Below are positions 10,726-20,832 of a stretch of 64,000 nt of DNA, piece by piece; position 1 is the stretch's first letter, and every line of letters begins with the position of its first letter. Below the pieces are notes generated by a model. It saw only the letters and a list, made by a program, of their open reading frames with translations, did not search any database and was not told the DNA's origin. This DNA comes from Breviolum minutum Mf 1.05b.01 (taxonomy: Eukaryota; Sar; Dinophyceae; Suessiales; Symbiodiniaceae). Location: NCBI GenBank assembly GCA_000507305.1, contig DF239119.1, positions 134,696 to 198,695 on the forward strand, read 5' to 3'. A program made the position numbers and the translations under genes.

Positions 10726-12133
10726 TCAGCTGTGCATACACCCGGCAGAACTCATGTGGATAAGCCCCTGCAAGAGCAGTGCGGTTCACATAAATGGGCT
10801 TTCCTGCTTTACTCAAGACTTTGACTTGACCCTTGAGCCAGGTATCATGAGTCTTATGATTGCATCTGCGTGCCAAAGGGTCTAACCAATCAACAGAGGT
10901 GACAACACGAGTGCGTTTCTGGTAAGCTTCACCAAACTGGCACATTTCAAAATCAACAGCTCTATTAGGCCCTTGACAAATTGACGTGACTAGTGGCTCA
11001 AACATGAACAACTTTGAACTACGAGGGTTTTCAAGAACATATGGAACACCATGAGCAATACATCTTCTGATGACTTCACTGGAGAACAATGCGAGTTCAA
11101 CCCCAACTTCCTCTTTATGTCTAGTGGAGGCTGAATCTTTAACATTATGACGTGCACGACTCCAAATGGTGCAAGGAGTTCCTAAATGAACGAAACCGAT
11201 GATCCCCCTATCAATCCAACTTAGTACGAGTTCCTGGGTTCTTCTCCTACGAAGATCGCAATGGGGACCATTAATGTAGTCAAGTGGTTCAAGAATGGGC
11301 AAACCACATTTGGCAACAGCATCTGTAAGATGGCCAGTTCCGGAAAAAATTTCAAGAAAATAGCGACCTTGGGGGTTAGGGAAAACAGCATCAACGTGTT
11401 CACGTCTGGGCACCAAAGGTTTGCTGGGTGCGCTAGCTTCTCGTGAAAAACCACTACTTTCAGACCCCTCGCAATGAACACGGTAAGCCCTTCTATCCCT
11501 AGAACCCCAAGAGCTAGTTTCAAACAATCTGGAAGGACCATCTGCAATGTTTCTTTTGGTCTCGATGTGACGCACATGCCAAGTGATGCCACACGAAAAC
11601 TGAATAGCAGCTGCTGCGCGACACAAATTATTCATTCTTGGGTTTGAACTCCTTCCTTTAGAAAAAGCAAGCAATGCGGGAAGATTATCACACAAAGTAA
11701 GCTTCTTACAGTGATGAGCTGATCGAACTCTAGAGGATCTACGAAGAGATGATAATGCAACTCTACCCTCCTTAAGAGAGATATGTTCTTTATGGTCCTT
11801 CCATCGTCTAGCCCACAACAAACGAAAATTCTCCTTGTTTGTGAAGAATGAATCGACGGGTTCAACCAAAGCAGGGATTTCAATATCCAATCGCCTGCTG
11901 GGTTTTGCACGCAGCTGCGAACGTATGCCACTAGTGGCAAGGAAGCTACCCTCCTTAACCGATTCAAAAACATGTTGTGCATAGCTAGTGCTAAGACCGG
12001 CAGGCCTAAAACACTTGCAAGCCACGGAAAGACTATCAACATCATCTGCCCCCAAAAAACTGCCAAGAAGCTCCGAAAAAGCATCAAGATTCTGGTCTTC
12101 AACGCACTGTTTAAGCTCGGAATGAAACGCCAC
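10469..12133 (-). pseudogene. Pol, part 4: rest of RNase H plus C5-methyltransferase-like domain
   Basis: Residues ~120-205 finish RNase H (EGRVALSSL, LCDNLPALLAFSKGRS, RNIADGPSR). Residues ~255-475 look like a cytosine-C5 methyltransferase: FLEIFSGTGHLTDA (AdoMet motif I), HLGTPCTIWSRAR (Cys 321, motif IV Pro-Cys), VLENPRS (motif VI Glu), QFGEAYQKRT (motif VIII-like) and AGAYPHEFCRVYAQLI at the end. Classic DIRS elements instead carry a Dam-like adenine methyltransferase. Methyltransferases inside retrotransposons are known in dinoflagellates. The ORF start at 12133 is only where the frame opens; the true protein enters from part 3. All key residues seem intact, but activity is inference. 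Confidence 0.7.
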
Positions 12134-12699
12134 TTTTCATGGATTTTCATGGCCTGCTTGACAACATGTTCTGGGGGTTTGCAAGCCATCATGGCATAAC
12201 CAGATGTTGCAGAGTCACCAACTTCAACTACGCTCATCACCGTGGAGTCAAGTCTTTTCCAAGTTAACCAAACAAGGGAAGCACAAATCTTGAGTTCGTG
12301 ACGAACCACCGGCCAAACAGTGATGCGTTTATTGAGAGATGCCTGTATAAACCTATAAGTGTGGTTGAGAGCGGAAAGTCCATATGGGGTGATGCCACAG
12401 AGTGATGTGTAATGGCCAGTCCAAATCTGCAACAAATCACCCTTAAGCTTTCTACGTTTTAACAACGCACGAGTGGCCTGAAAGAAATTTGATACTCTGG
12501 CAGGTTTATTCATAACAATGCTGTCTCTAAGGTTTAGAACCAGACCAACACTTTCAAGAACATCAGTAGGCTCTGCCTGTGACCACGTGATGGGTATACC
12601 GGCTCTGTCAAATGCATCTTGCAAAGCTGTGGCCCTCACACTTACATCCTGTTTGTTTGAACCAAGAATGGTGATATTATCAACATACACTCCAACCAA
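11632..12699 (-). pseudogene. Pol, part 3: RT catalytic motif C and start of RNase H
   Basis: Begins at GVYVDNITILG, the RT motif C with Asn in place of the second Asp (YVDN rather than YxDD). About 150 residues on, SVVEVGDSATSGYAM gives the first Asp of RNase H. Homology stops near 12125, where the protein continues in another frame. The remainder of this ORF, down to 11632, is a read-through shadow. Whether YVDN is normal for this family or a lesion needs other copies. Confidence 0.65.
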
Positions 12700-12751
12700 A
12701 GTTTTGAAATCACTTAATTGTGGGGTAGGTTTCTTTTCCCTAAGAATTCCA

Positions 12752-13192
12752 TCATTCCAAGGCGAAGAAGCAGTTGCAATCCTTACTTACCACAGCCTCA
12801 TTGCAAATCCACAATGCCCAAGTCCATCCCATTGGCACCACAGCAAAACATGGAAAAAGTATCTGATCAGGTGTGGTGGAAACTTCGTTACCGATTGAGG
12901 GATCAAACACACGTCGACACTCTATCCCAAGTGATTGCCATTGGGAGGCAGATAAGGGTTCATTGATGGCGAAGTAGTCCGCCAATTCTGGCAGGCTGAA
13001 CCGGTAAAAGCAATCTGCAACATCGGCTTCTTGACCGAAGGCTTGGGTGCATCCAGATCCAGCAGAAAAATCTAAGTCCCCGTAACAACGTGCAGACCCT
13101 AGTCTGGTGGTAGGGGGATCTTGATGTAACAAATTAGTACCACGGCAATCAATCACTAAACGAATGAATGTGGGTCCTTCTTGCGGACACAA
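12752..13192 (-). pseudogene. Pol, part 2: reverse transcriptase palm
   Basis: Contains RLVIDCR (motif 1/2), DVADCFYRF (motif A with the first catalytic Asp) and VPMGWTWALW (motif B-like). The frame fails near 12770 and the protein resumes in the first frame as ILREKKPTP before the YVDN motif. A GTAAGT inside the failing segment looks like a splice donor, but using it leaves a stop downstream, so a frameshift explains it better. Confidence 0.7.
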
Positions 13193-13944
13193 AATGCTCC
13201 CACAAAACTGCTAGCAACTGGACGTAAGGTCATGAGACCAGCACGGAAAAGACGAACGACAAAGTCCAACCTGGTCGTTCGAGAGTGTCTGAGCACCGGG
13301 TCCCAGTAAGGTGAGAAACGTCCAATGTCAGGTTGTGGCTGCCTCAAAATTGACCTACGAAAATCCCGTACAATTGCAGCGGCTTCTGGCGGGAGGAACT
13401 GCAACACATGTCGTGGCGAGGCGCCTTTCGAAAGGATCTTCAACTTGTTAGGGTCATAAGGCGCCAAGTTGTTGGGTACCCCATCATATGAGGGTTTACC
13501 ACCACAAAGACTCGACAAGGCAGATTCAGGAGTGCAGTCAGAATGACAATCACCATGGAGTTTCAGCGACTGACAAATTCTTTCTGCAACAGAGAACTGC
13601 GTTGAAGTCAAAGGCAGTTCGGAGCACAAAATTGTCTGAGATGTTGAATTGGTCTTGTCATGCAAAGCAAGCTTGTTCAGACTATGACTGATCCAATACG
13701 CTCGCTGTGAGTAATCGACACCTGAGGAATCCACCAACTGCTGGACTGTGCGTGCAGGAAGAGGAAAGATGTCACCATGATGTCTGCGGTCAGCGACCGC
13801 CATGCTGCACAAAATTGAACCAAAGGCCAGAGAAAGCAGCGCAAAACTCTGACCCCGTGTGAATTGAAAAACTACTGGCCGCCTGCGGAGCCATCGGCTC
13901 CGCCACCTTGAGCTGCCTTTGCTTTGGGTCTTCGATTCTTCCAT
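13156..13944 (-). pseudogene. Pol, part 1: N-terminal region of reverse transcriptase
   Basis: 262 codons, overlapping the end of the Gag-like ORF. The last residues, SSFVGAFCVRKKD, match the start of the RT fingers. The next RT motif (FIRLVIDCR) is one frame away at about 13170, so one base has been lost or gained there. The N-terminal ~150 residues have no recognisable domain. Confidence 0.65.
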
Positions 13945-15023
13945 CTTTTGCCACCAGGCTCTGCGTCATCCTGCTGAACGACCTTCTTCTTGGCACTTTC
14001 CTCTTTGAAGAGTCTGGCCTGTTTTTGAATGTTTGCCCTCTCTTTCAGCTTGTCAGTAATCCAAGAGCTCATTGAAGCCACATAGGCAGATCCATGTTGA
14101 ATGACCGGGGCCTCTGCGACAATGTCTAACCCAGCAAAGTCAGGGCTACTTGGATTGCGACTCACTGCAATTTCAAGGATCACAAGCCGCCTCACAAGGT
14201 GCTCAAAGGCCATCAGGTTGGTGATGTCAACTTGATCCCTAACAATGCCTAATCGAAGAACTTCACAAATGCATCGGTGTTCATGAACAATTGCAGAATG
14301 TTGAGCTACTCCGGATGATCGACACCACGTCAAATGGTATGTTGTCAACTCTCCAGGGCCGCTTTGCACGGCTTTCAAAAACTCCAAAGTTGCTCGAGAC
14401 CCCCAATCCTCAAACTTGCTTTCACGAAAAAGTGTCATGGCAGTATGAAAAGGAAGATACCTTTTGCCTTGCGGGTCTCGGTGATCTCCAAGAGTCCTCA
14501 AATCTCCGGCTGAGTCTTTGCGACTGTCGACAAACTCCGAGATCTGATCAGTATTCCTTTCGACCACATACTCAATGTCCCCCTCCCATTCGACCAGTCC
14601 ATGTGTGCCATGAGTAATGACCTCCTGAACCAACTCATCAGGAATCGTCTTGCCAAACCTGGAGGAGGCAGGATCTGCACAGATCCAACAAAGGGCTGCA
14701 ACGCCAGCCGCCGGAGCATCGTCCAAGATCTGACCCATGGTCTTGGCCAGTCTTTTCTGTCGCTCCAATTCTCCTTTTGTCAGGTCGTCGAAAATGTAAC
14801 ATGAGTCGATGATGTTCTGGGGAAACACTGCATGCCTGCCTAGCACTATGTGACGTGTCACGTTGAGGTCTTCGACTGCTAACTCAAGGTCCGGTGACAA
14901 AGCCACCCACTTTCCACCACCAATCTTGTGCACCAATACCCGGTGATGATACACCAGGCCATGAGCATCATTAGGGTAGTGAAGCAGGACCTGAGGGTCA
15001 GGTATGTTGAGGGTTCTTTCCAT
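13872..15023 (-). CDS. Gag-like structural ORF of the retroelement
   Basis: This 383-aa ORF is intact. The N-terminal part includes KWVALSPDLELAVEDLNVTR and a short region with two Cys (CWICADP). The C-terminal ~50 residues are very basic (KKKVVQQDD, GKRWKNRRPKAKA), as expected for nucleic-acid binding. The call rests on position before RT and on the basic tail; no zinc knuckle is visible. It overlaps the RT ORF by 73 bp in another frame, which would suit ribosomal frameshifting. Confidence 0.55.
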   Translation of the reverse strand: MERTLNIPDPQVLLHYPNDAHGLVYHHRVLVHKIGGGKWVALSPDLELAVEDLNVTRHIVLGRHAVFPQNIIDSCYIFDDLTKGELERQKRLAKTMGQILDDAPAAGVAALCWICADPASSRFGKTIPDELVQEVITHGTHGLVEWEGDIEYVVERNTDQISEFVDSRKDSAGDLRTLGDHRDPQGKRYLPFHTAMTLFRESKFEDWGSRATLEFLKAVQSGPGELTTYHLTWCRSSGVAQHSAIVHEHRCICEVLRLGIVRDQVDITNLMAFEHLVRRLVILEIAVSRNPSSPDFAGLDIVAEAPVIQHGSAYVASMSSWITDKLKERANIQKQARLFKEESAKKKVVQQDDAEPGGKRWKNRRPKAKAAQGGGADGSAGGQ

Positions 15024-15028
15024 GCCGA

Positions 15029-15436
15029 CTACCGTGCGTGTGCTCTTTCAAAGTCAGATGGTCTCAATGGTCCGCCACGTGTCCGAACTGGCACTGTCAC
15101 TTCGGAATCACCAAGGGATAAATGACTGCTTACAGAATGACTGTTTGATGAAGCACGTCCCCAAGCCCAGTTAATGATCCAAATAAAGACACCCACAACT
15201 CCAATCACAAGATTGAAAGTGGACACTAGTTTGCCAATGTATCTTGACCACCCAAGCTCCTCTTCGCACTCAGTCAAGACAGAATTGTAGTCTGTCACCA
15301 ACTGTTTTGCACGGTGCACCTCAACACGCAACCCTGCCACCTCGGCACGGAGAGCTCGTTGACCACTGTCCTCAGCCAGGAACCTGATGATATGAGAGCC
15401 AACCAGAATGCACCAATGGCTCCAATCACTGAACAT
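15029..15436 (-). CDS. Small coiled-coil/transmembrane ORF at the 5' end of the retroelement
   Basis: This 135-aa ORF has a helical, charged middle (about residues 25-65), one hydrophobic span (STFNLVIGVVGVFIWIINWA, about residues 71-90) and a polar tail. Its stop lies 5 bp before the ATG of the Gag-like ORF, in another frame, so the two look co-transcribed. A membrane-anchored leading ORF is not part of the usual DIRS set. It may be an element gene or an unrelated gene that the element joined. Confidence 0.5.
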   Translation of the reverse strand: MFSDWSHWCILVGSHIIRFLAEDSGQRALRAEVAGLRVEVHRAKQLVTDYNSVLTECEEELGWSRYIGKLVSTFNLVIGVVGVFIWIINWAWGRASSNSHSVSSHLSLGDSEVTVPVRTRGGPLRPSDFERAHAR

Positions 15437-16704
15437 TCAACGCCTGACTGACTAAGGGGGTCCTGAGCCCACAGATTCTTGAGAGTATGAGAATGGGGAT
15501 TAACACGTTCTCATGAGCAAAAGACGCTATGCTATCAATATATCTTATCACTGTGATTTATTTTCTTTACAGGAAAACAGCTGTGTCGAATTCAACCTCA
15601 ACCGACTGTGCTTCGGTTGGACTTGGATGAATGACAATGTTGTTTGAGAGAAATGGATCAGAATGGGTTTGCTCACAGAGAAACACCAACAGAAAGGTTT
15701 GCTCAATGAGACACGCCAACTGATACATCTCAAGACATCCAAATGCAAACAGTTTGGACTTGGAAAACAAGTTTCCGAAGCAGCACATTAAGATTTCTAA
15801 GAAAAAAACACTGAAATTAGAGAAAAAACATGTTGTTCCACAAAGAGTTTCGCCTTAATTACAGGAATTTGAAAGACTTCGCCGCTCGGCAAGGTGTTAT
15901 TGTTCCGATAGTTTCCTAATTTCCCCGAGAATGAAAGTGGCGCGTTGCAATCTGCGTTGTCGGCTGCAAACGAAGTCCGAAGAATCGCTACTAGTATATT
16001 TCAAAAATATCCCCCGGTTGTCTGAAGGGGACTCAGGAAAATCAATGCCCCAACCCAAAAAAAAAAATGCGCCAAGCACCATTGAAAAGCATTGAAGTAC
16101 AGACCAGTGCCAAGGCTACGGCCCGGCAATCAGCACAACACTACATGACATCAAAATAATGCAGGCGCGCGAATGAAGTAGGGAACACCTTTTCCATCCT
16201 CACACGTGCAATGCGGTTTCATCGCTAAAAGATTTGACCAAGTAGGAATCCTGCTGTCCTGGGATCAAGTAGCCAGGAAAAAATCGAAACACAATCGTAA
16301 TATTTCAACTTCAAGGTCATGATATTCATCGTTGCAATTCCTTCTCAACAAGAGATCGCTTTGAAGGTGCGGCACTCCTTGATCCCATTTTGGGGGCTTT
16401 TCAAACGAGCCGTGGAGCAGTGAAAAGCACAGTGAAGATTCAAGGCGATTTCACTCTCGGTCCATACCAATTCCTGGCAAGGGCAGGTTGGATCCGAAAG
16501 AAAGAAACCTGCAACACCACAACGACGTACAACGACCACCTACCAAACTTGGATGCAGAAACATGTTTACTTCTTTCGGAAATTTGTACTGAGTTTGCGG
16601 TATGCAACCGGCATCAACTCTGTCAATCTAGAGTCCGAAACAGGGTTTCACATGGTGCCACAAATAACGATGCAACTCGTTGCAACGCTGCAAATATGGA
16701 CAGC
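15437..16704. other. No gene recognised
   Basis: Mixed sequence upstream of the retroelement. A plus-strand frame at 16390-16710 is open but has unconvincing composition. Confidence 0.4.
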
Positions 16705-16869
16705 TCATGACAACTCTTCGTGAGACTGGGCGACATGACTGCATGGTCCGCCTGGTTCCATCAAGTGCGCGTAGATTGCCACAGGGACACCGAAAAGAAC
16801 CATGTAAAACACCGTCGCGGCCACAGTCCATCGTCCAACATTCATGAAAATCAACTTGTCACTCCTCAT
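16705..16869 (-). CDS. Small single-span membrane protein, 54 aa
   Basis: Minus strand, ATG at 16869, TGA at 16707-16705. A short basic N-terminus (MRSDKLIFMNVGRW) leads to one hydrophobic helix (TVAATVFYMVLFGVPVAIYA) and a polar, acidic tail (HLMEPGGPCSH...EELS). The frame has a stop just upstream. The pattern resembles small subunits of respiratory or proton-pumping complexes, but I do not recognise the family. It could also be the last exon of a larger gene. Confidence 0.45.
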   Translation of the reverse strand: MRSDKLIFMNVGRWTVAATVFYMVLFGVPVAIYAHLMEPGGPCSHVAQSHEELS

Positions 16870-17640
16870 GACGTTGGCAGCAAAAATGTTTCACGATGCT
16901 TCACGTGTTTCAGGCGTTTTGCACTTCTTTGCGAACCAAAACTTTCATGTCATCTTAGCACTTGCACGGAGATGCGACATTCACGTTTGATGTTTCACAC
17001 TCTAGGCGAAGCAAAACCTTCTTTCACCCCCGCATGACATGAACACATGGTAACACTCAAAACGTTCATCTCAAATTTTCGATGTCGGGTCAAAGTCTCA
17101 AGATGCCATAAACAAAAAATATGAATCTCTCCACGAAAAGAAAAATGTCCATCAAACCACCATGGCGAAAAGGAAAATCATCGACTGCTGTCCGTGAGAT
17201 GCTTATCCACCAGTGAGATTTGTTCATAAACGTCAAAAAACCAACCAAAAAAAAACGTTTCCCTTTCTCCTCAACGGTTTTGTGGGAATTACTTCTTTAA
17301 AGGCGTTGGAATTGGACTATTGGCTGTCAATGGGGTGTTTCTCTGTCCTGTCTACCCTGTCTTCTGTGCGCGTCATGGAAGTGGAAGTAGCAGTTGTCAT
17401 CGTGGCCGTTGTAGTTGTTATCTGCACAAAAATTTCAGAAAGATTTGGACACTTCAATCGGGTATTACCAAAAGCCCTGGGGTACAGTTTGAAAAGGCTG
17501 TTTATGGTCGGAGTAGCGGGATAAGGCTAAGTTTTTCCCCACCTGTCAGGTGAGGGTTGTTAGATTTTATGTCAGTCCCTTCTCCTCTTCCTCCTCCGTC
17601 TCCTCGTTCTCCTCATCGTCCCTCTCTTGCGACCATGTGA
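16870..17640. other. No gene recognised
   Basis: No convincing reading frame. This could be the 5' region of the 54-aa gene. Confidence 0.4.
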
Positions 17641-17845
17641 GTTCAGTGTGGCGTGCCGGACCTCAACCGCGATCCTGTGAGTTCAGTGTGGCGTGCCGGA
17701 CTTCAACCGCGATCCTGTGAGTTCAGTGTGGCGTGCCGGACCTCAACCGCGATCCTGTGAGTTCAGTGTGGCGCGCCGGACCTCAACCGCGATCCTGTAA
17801 GTTCAGTGTGGCGTGCCGGACCTCAACCGCGATCCTGTGAGCGTG
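17641..17845. repeat. 40-bp minisatellite, about five copies
   Basis: The unit holds 'gttcagtgtggcgtgccgga' plus 'cctcaaccgcgatcctgtga', with almost no divergence between copies. Confidence 0.9.
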
Positions 17846-17881
17846 TGAGATCAGTGTGGCGCGCCGGACCTCAGCCGCGAA

Positions 17882-18362
17882 ATGTGTCAGAAGGAGTGTC
17901 AGAAGATATGTCAGACAGAATGTCGCAAAATATGTCAAAGATATGTCAGAAAGAATGTCCGAAGAAATGCCAGAAGATATGTCCGGAAGAAGGTCCAAAG
18001 ATATGTCAGAAAGAATGTCAGAAGATATGCCAGAAAGAATGTCAAAAGAAATGTCCCAAAGAATGTCGGAAGACGTGCCAGAAGATATAGCAAAAAAAAG
18101 TCAAAAGATATGTCAGAAAGAATGTCAGAAGATATGTCAGAAAAAATGTCAGAAGGTATGTCAGAAAGAATGTCCGAAGAAATGCCAGAAAGAATGTCAA
18201 AAGTTATGCCAGAAGATTTTTTTCAGAAAGACAGTCAAAAGATATGTCAGGAAGAATGTCAGAAGATATGTCAGAAAGAATGTCAAAAGATATGTCAGAA
18301 AGAATGTCAGAAGATATGTCAGAAAGAATGTCAGAAAATATGTCAGACAGAATGTCAGAAGA
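17882..18362. repeat. 24-bp minisatellite, left block
   Basis: The unit alternates 'agaatgtcagaa' and 'gatatgtcagaa'. Frames through it read as Met-Ser-Glu-Arg type repeats or as hydrophobic repeats on the other strand. A similar block lies at 19147-19346. Confidence 0.9.
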
Positions 18363-18379
18363 TGTGTGTTACGGTTCAC

Positions 18380-18933
18380 AAGGCAAGTGCTTGTGGGTCA
18401 TGCTTCACAAGACAAATAACTTTGCTATAGGAAATGCAGCAAAGCTAATGTTGTGTCATTTGATGTTGCGCACTGCAGCAAATACTTGTGGCTCAACGTT
18501 TCGTGTGCAAGCAAGTGAGGTTGGTTTGGCAGCCATGCCGGAGCTTGTGGTGGAACGTCCTGCGACAATCTTCATTGGCGCGTCCAGCCGGTTTGCAAAG
18601 GGAGTTGGGTATGTGCGGCGCTATGTCTTGACTACAGTTGGACCTGAGCGCATCTACGTGTGCATGGAGCCGCCTAGCACTACGCATGCTGGGGATTGTA
18701 TGTTCATTGTGCCAGAGGTTGTGGAGGGAACCTTGTGGTATGTGGCGTACGAAGGGAGAGCTGTTCCAAATGAGGAGGGCGAGCAAGAGTTGGAGCAGCG
18801 TCCAGTCTTTCGAACTTTGGTGTCCTTTTGGCAAACCAATCCTGTGCCGAGCAGGGCCAGTTACACCGAAGAGGTGCAAGAGGCACAGTGGCAAGCATCT
18901 GACTTCATGGTTTGCACACGCCATGAGATGTAG
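18380..18933 (+). CDS. Unassigned ORF between two copies of the 24-bp satellite
   Basis: The plus frame leaves the satellite near 18365 and stays open to TAG at 18933. From about 18490 the composition is protein-like, e.g. LAAMPELVVERPATIFIGAS, RRYVLTTVGPERIYVCMEPP and FRTLVSFWQTNPVPSR. No start independent of the repeat is obvious; ATG codons near 18535 could serve. No family was recognised. It may be one exon. The reverse strand is also partly open, so strand is not certain. Confidence 0.4.
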
Positions 18934-19146
18934 TTGCGGCTGTGCGCTCACTTCGTGGCTTTGCATCTTTGGACTCAACTGCTTCTTGGCGGGGCGGTCC
19001 GATGCAATCGAATGCAACTGTAGAATTGCCATTTGACAAACACAAAGTTGTCATGGATATTACTTTTGCTGCGTGGTGTGAGGTAAATTTAGAGTTTGTG
19101 GAGTGGCTTTTGTGTGAAGCTGTGGATGCTATGTTTTGTCTTTGAT

Positions 19147-19346
19147 ATGTCAGAAAGCATGTCAAAAGATATGTCAGAAAGCATGTCAAAAGATATGTCA
19201 GGAAGAATGTCAGAAGATGTGTCAGAAAGAATGTCAGAAGATATGTCAGAAAGAATGTCAAAAGATATGTCAGAAAGAATGCCAAAAGATATGTCAGAAA
19301 GAATGTCAGAAGATATGTCAGAAAGAATGTCAAAAGAAAGAACGTC
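19147..19346. repeat. 24-bp minisatellite, right block
   Basis: The same unit as 17882-18362, in the same orientation, about 800 bp further on. Confidence 0.9.
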
Positions 19347-19804
19347 AGCAGATTGCTTCCAGTCAGTCTGCGAAGTTGAAAGTAACAGAAAGCAATTCAG
19401 GAGATGAGTTGTATGTCTACCCTCAACTGACCCGATCAGGCTGACAAAAAATCTAACCTGGCTGTTTTGAAATGTCATGGTGGGGATCGCTCGAAGTAAA
19501 GTAATTTTGTAACAAGCGTCCTCTGCTGCATGAACAGTATACATGAAAAGAGAACTGCAGTAGTATTGCCTGCGAAAGAACAATCTCACAAAAGGAAGAA
19601 CCTTGCACTGGTTACTGGCGTCTGATGACTTGTTTCCAAGAGGCAAAAATTGCTCTAGGGTGCCAAATCCACTCCGGAGAGCAGCAAATACAAAGCGTTC
19701 CAACTATATGGCCCGGCGGACAAAGATGGCCGATTGATTTTATGCAATTTTCAAAAATTTCCATTATGTTTTTCAAAGTTTTGTCGCTTTGCGTTCCCCA
19801 ACCC

Positions 19805-20440
19805 ATTTGCGTAGCACTCTGAACATGAACGTTACCGCAGGTTTGGGCATGTGTCAAGGATGTACCGAAGCCGTCCATTGCGTAGCACTTTGAACACGAA
19901 CATCATCACAGGTTTGGGCATGTGACAAGTATGTACAGAAGCAGCCCTTGAATTACCACATTTTGAACACGAACGTTATCGCTGGTTAGTTTGTATGGGC
20001 ATGAGTCTAATGTGTACCGACGCAGTCCTCTGCGTAGCACTCTGAACACGAACATTATGACAGGCTAGGACATGTGTCATCATGCGTCAAGTATGTACCC
20101 AAGAAATTGCATTGCATAGCATTGAACACGTACGTTATTACAGGTTTGGGCACGTGTCAGGTATGTACAGAAGCAGCCCTTTGCGTAGCGCTTGAGCGCG
20201 AACGCCATCACAGGTTTGGGCATGTGTAAAGTATGTACAGAAGCAGTCCTTTGCGTAGCACTTTGAACACGAACGTTATCACTAGTTTGTTTGGGCATGT
20301 AGTCTAATCTGTACGGAAGCAGTCCTTTGCGTAGCACTGTGAACCCGAACGCCATCACAGGTTTGGGCATGTACAAAAGCAGTCCATTGCGCAGCACTTT
20401 GAACACGAACTCTATCACAGGCTTGGTCAAACCTGAAATG
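19805..20440. repeat. ~70-78-bp satellite, about nine diverged copies
   Basis: The anchor 'gcgtagcactttgaacacga' and the partner 'caggtttgggcatgtg' recur at roughly 70-78 bp intervals. Copies differ by indels, so frames through it are not conserved; the minus-strand ORF at 20080-20499 is a by-product. Confidence 0.85.
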
Positions 20441-20832
20441 CACGCACCTGCCACACTGCCACGCACTGGAGAGCCTGGTCTATGTCGCCCAGCCAACACA
20501 GCACTCTAGTAACGTCTGTCCAACACAAACACCAAAGAGCCCCATCCTGCAAGCACTTCAAAGTAGGTTGCTGATGTTGTTTGTGGGGAACCTGATCTTA
20601 CAGCAACGGAACCCAGATAACAGATCAAAATTCCCAACTAGCGCCGCAGCTTTGAACAAAATGACGGCCCAAAGCCCCGAATTTCCCGCGACTGGCGAGG
20701 TCAAGTCCGAGCGCCGAAACGAAAAGATGAAATGATTTTATTTATTCTTCGGCTATTTAATTCGACATATGCACTCACAAACCTTTCACCCCCAAAAAAC
20801 ACGAATGCTTTGCATCTGACTATTCAACTGTC

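Larger units (their letters stand above)
9454..15436 (-). mobile_element. Tyrosine-recombinase (DIRS-like) retrotransposon with a C5-methyltransferase-like domain, decayed copy
   Basis: Reading 5' to 3' on the minus strand the element has a small membrane ORF, a Gag-like ORF, reverse transcriptase, RNase H, a methyltransferase-like domain and a tyrosine recombinase. RT-RNase H-recombinase is the DIRS arrangement. Three single-base frame changes in RT/RNase H (near 13170, 12770 and 12125) mean this copy probably cannot make a full Pol protein. Split or inverted terminal repeats could not be recognised, so the ends are not fixed. The coordinates given are those of the ORFs. Confidence 0.8.

Noticed and set aside
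12740-12800. A possible intron in RT, starting at GTAAGTAAGG
   Set aside because: Removing it to the nearest acceptor leaves an in-frame stop, whereas a one-base shift restores the RT motifs on both sides.
17641-17845. 40-bp direct repeats that might look like a CRISPR array
   Set aside because: Repeats are head to tail with no unique spacers, and the genome is eukaryotic.
17856-18430. Met-Ser-Glu-Arg and Cys-Gln-Lys repeat proteins predicted across the 24-bp satellite
   Set aside because: All three plus frames and the minus strand stay open simply because the satellite lacks stops. No flanking coding signal supports a protein.
20080-20499. A 139-aa minus-strand protein across the ~70-78-bp satellite
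   Set aside because: Copies carry indels that change frame from unit to unit, so there is no selection for a reading frame.
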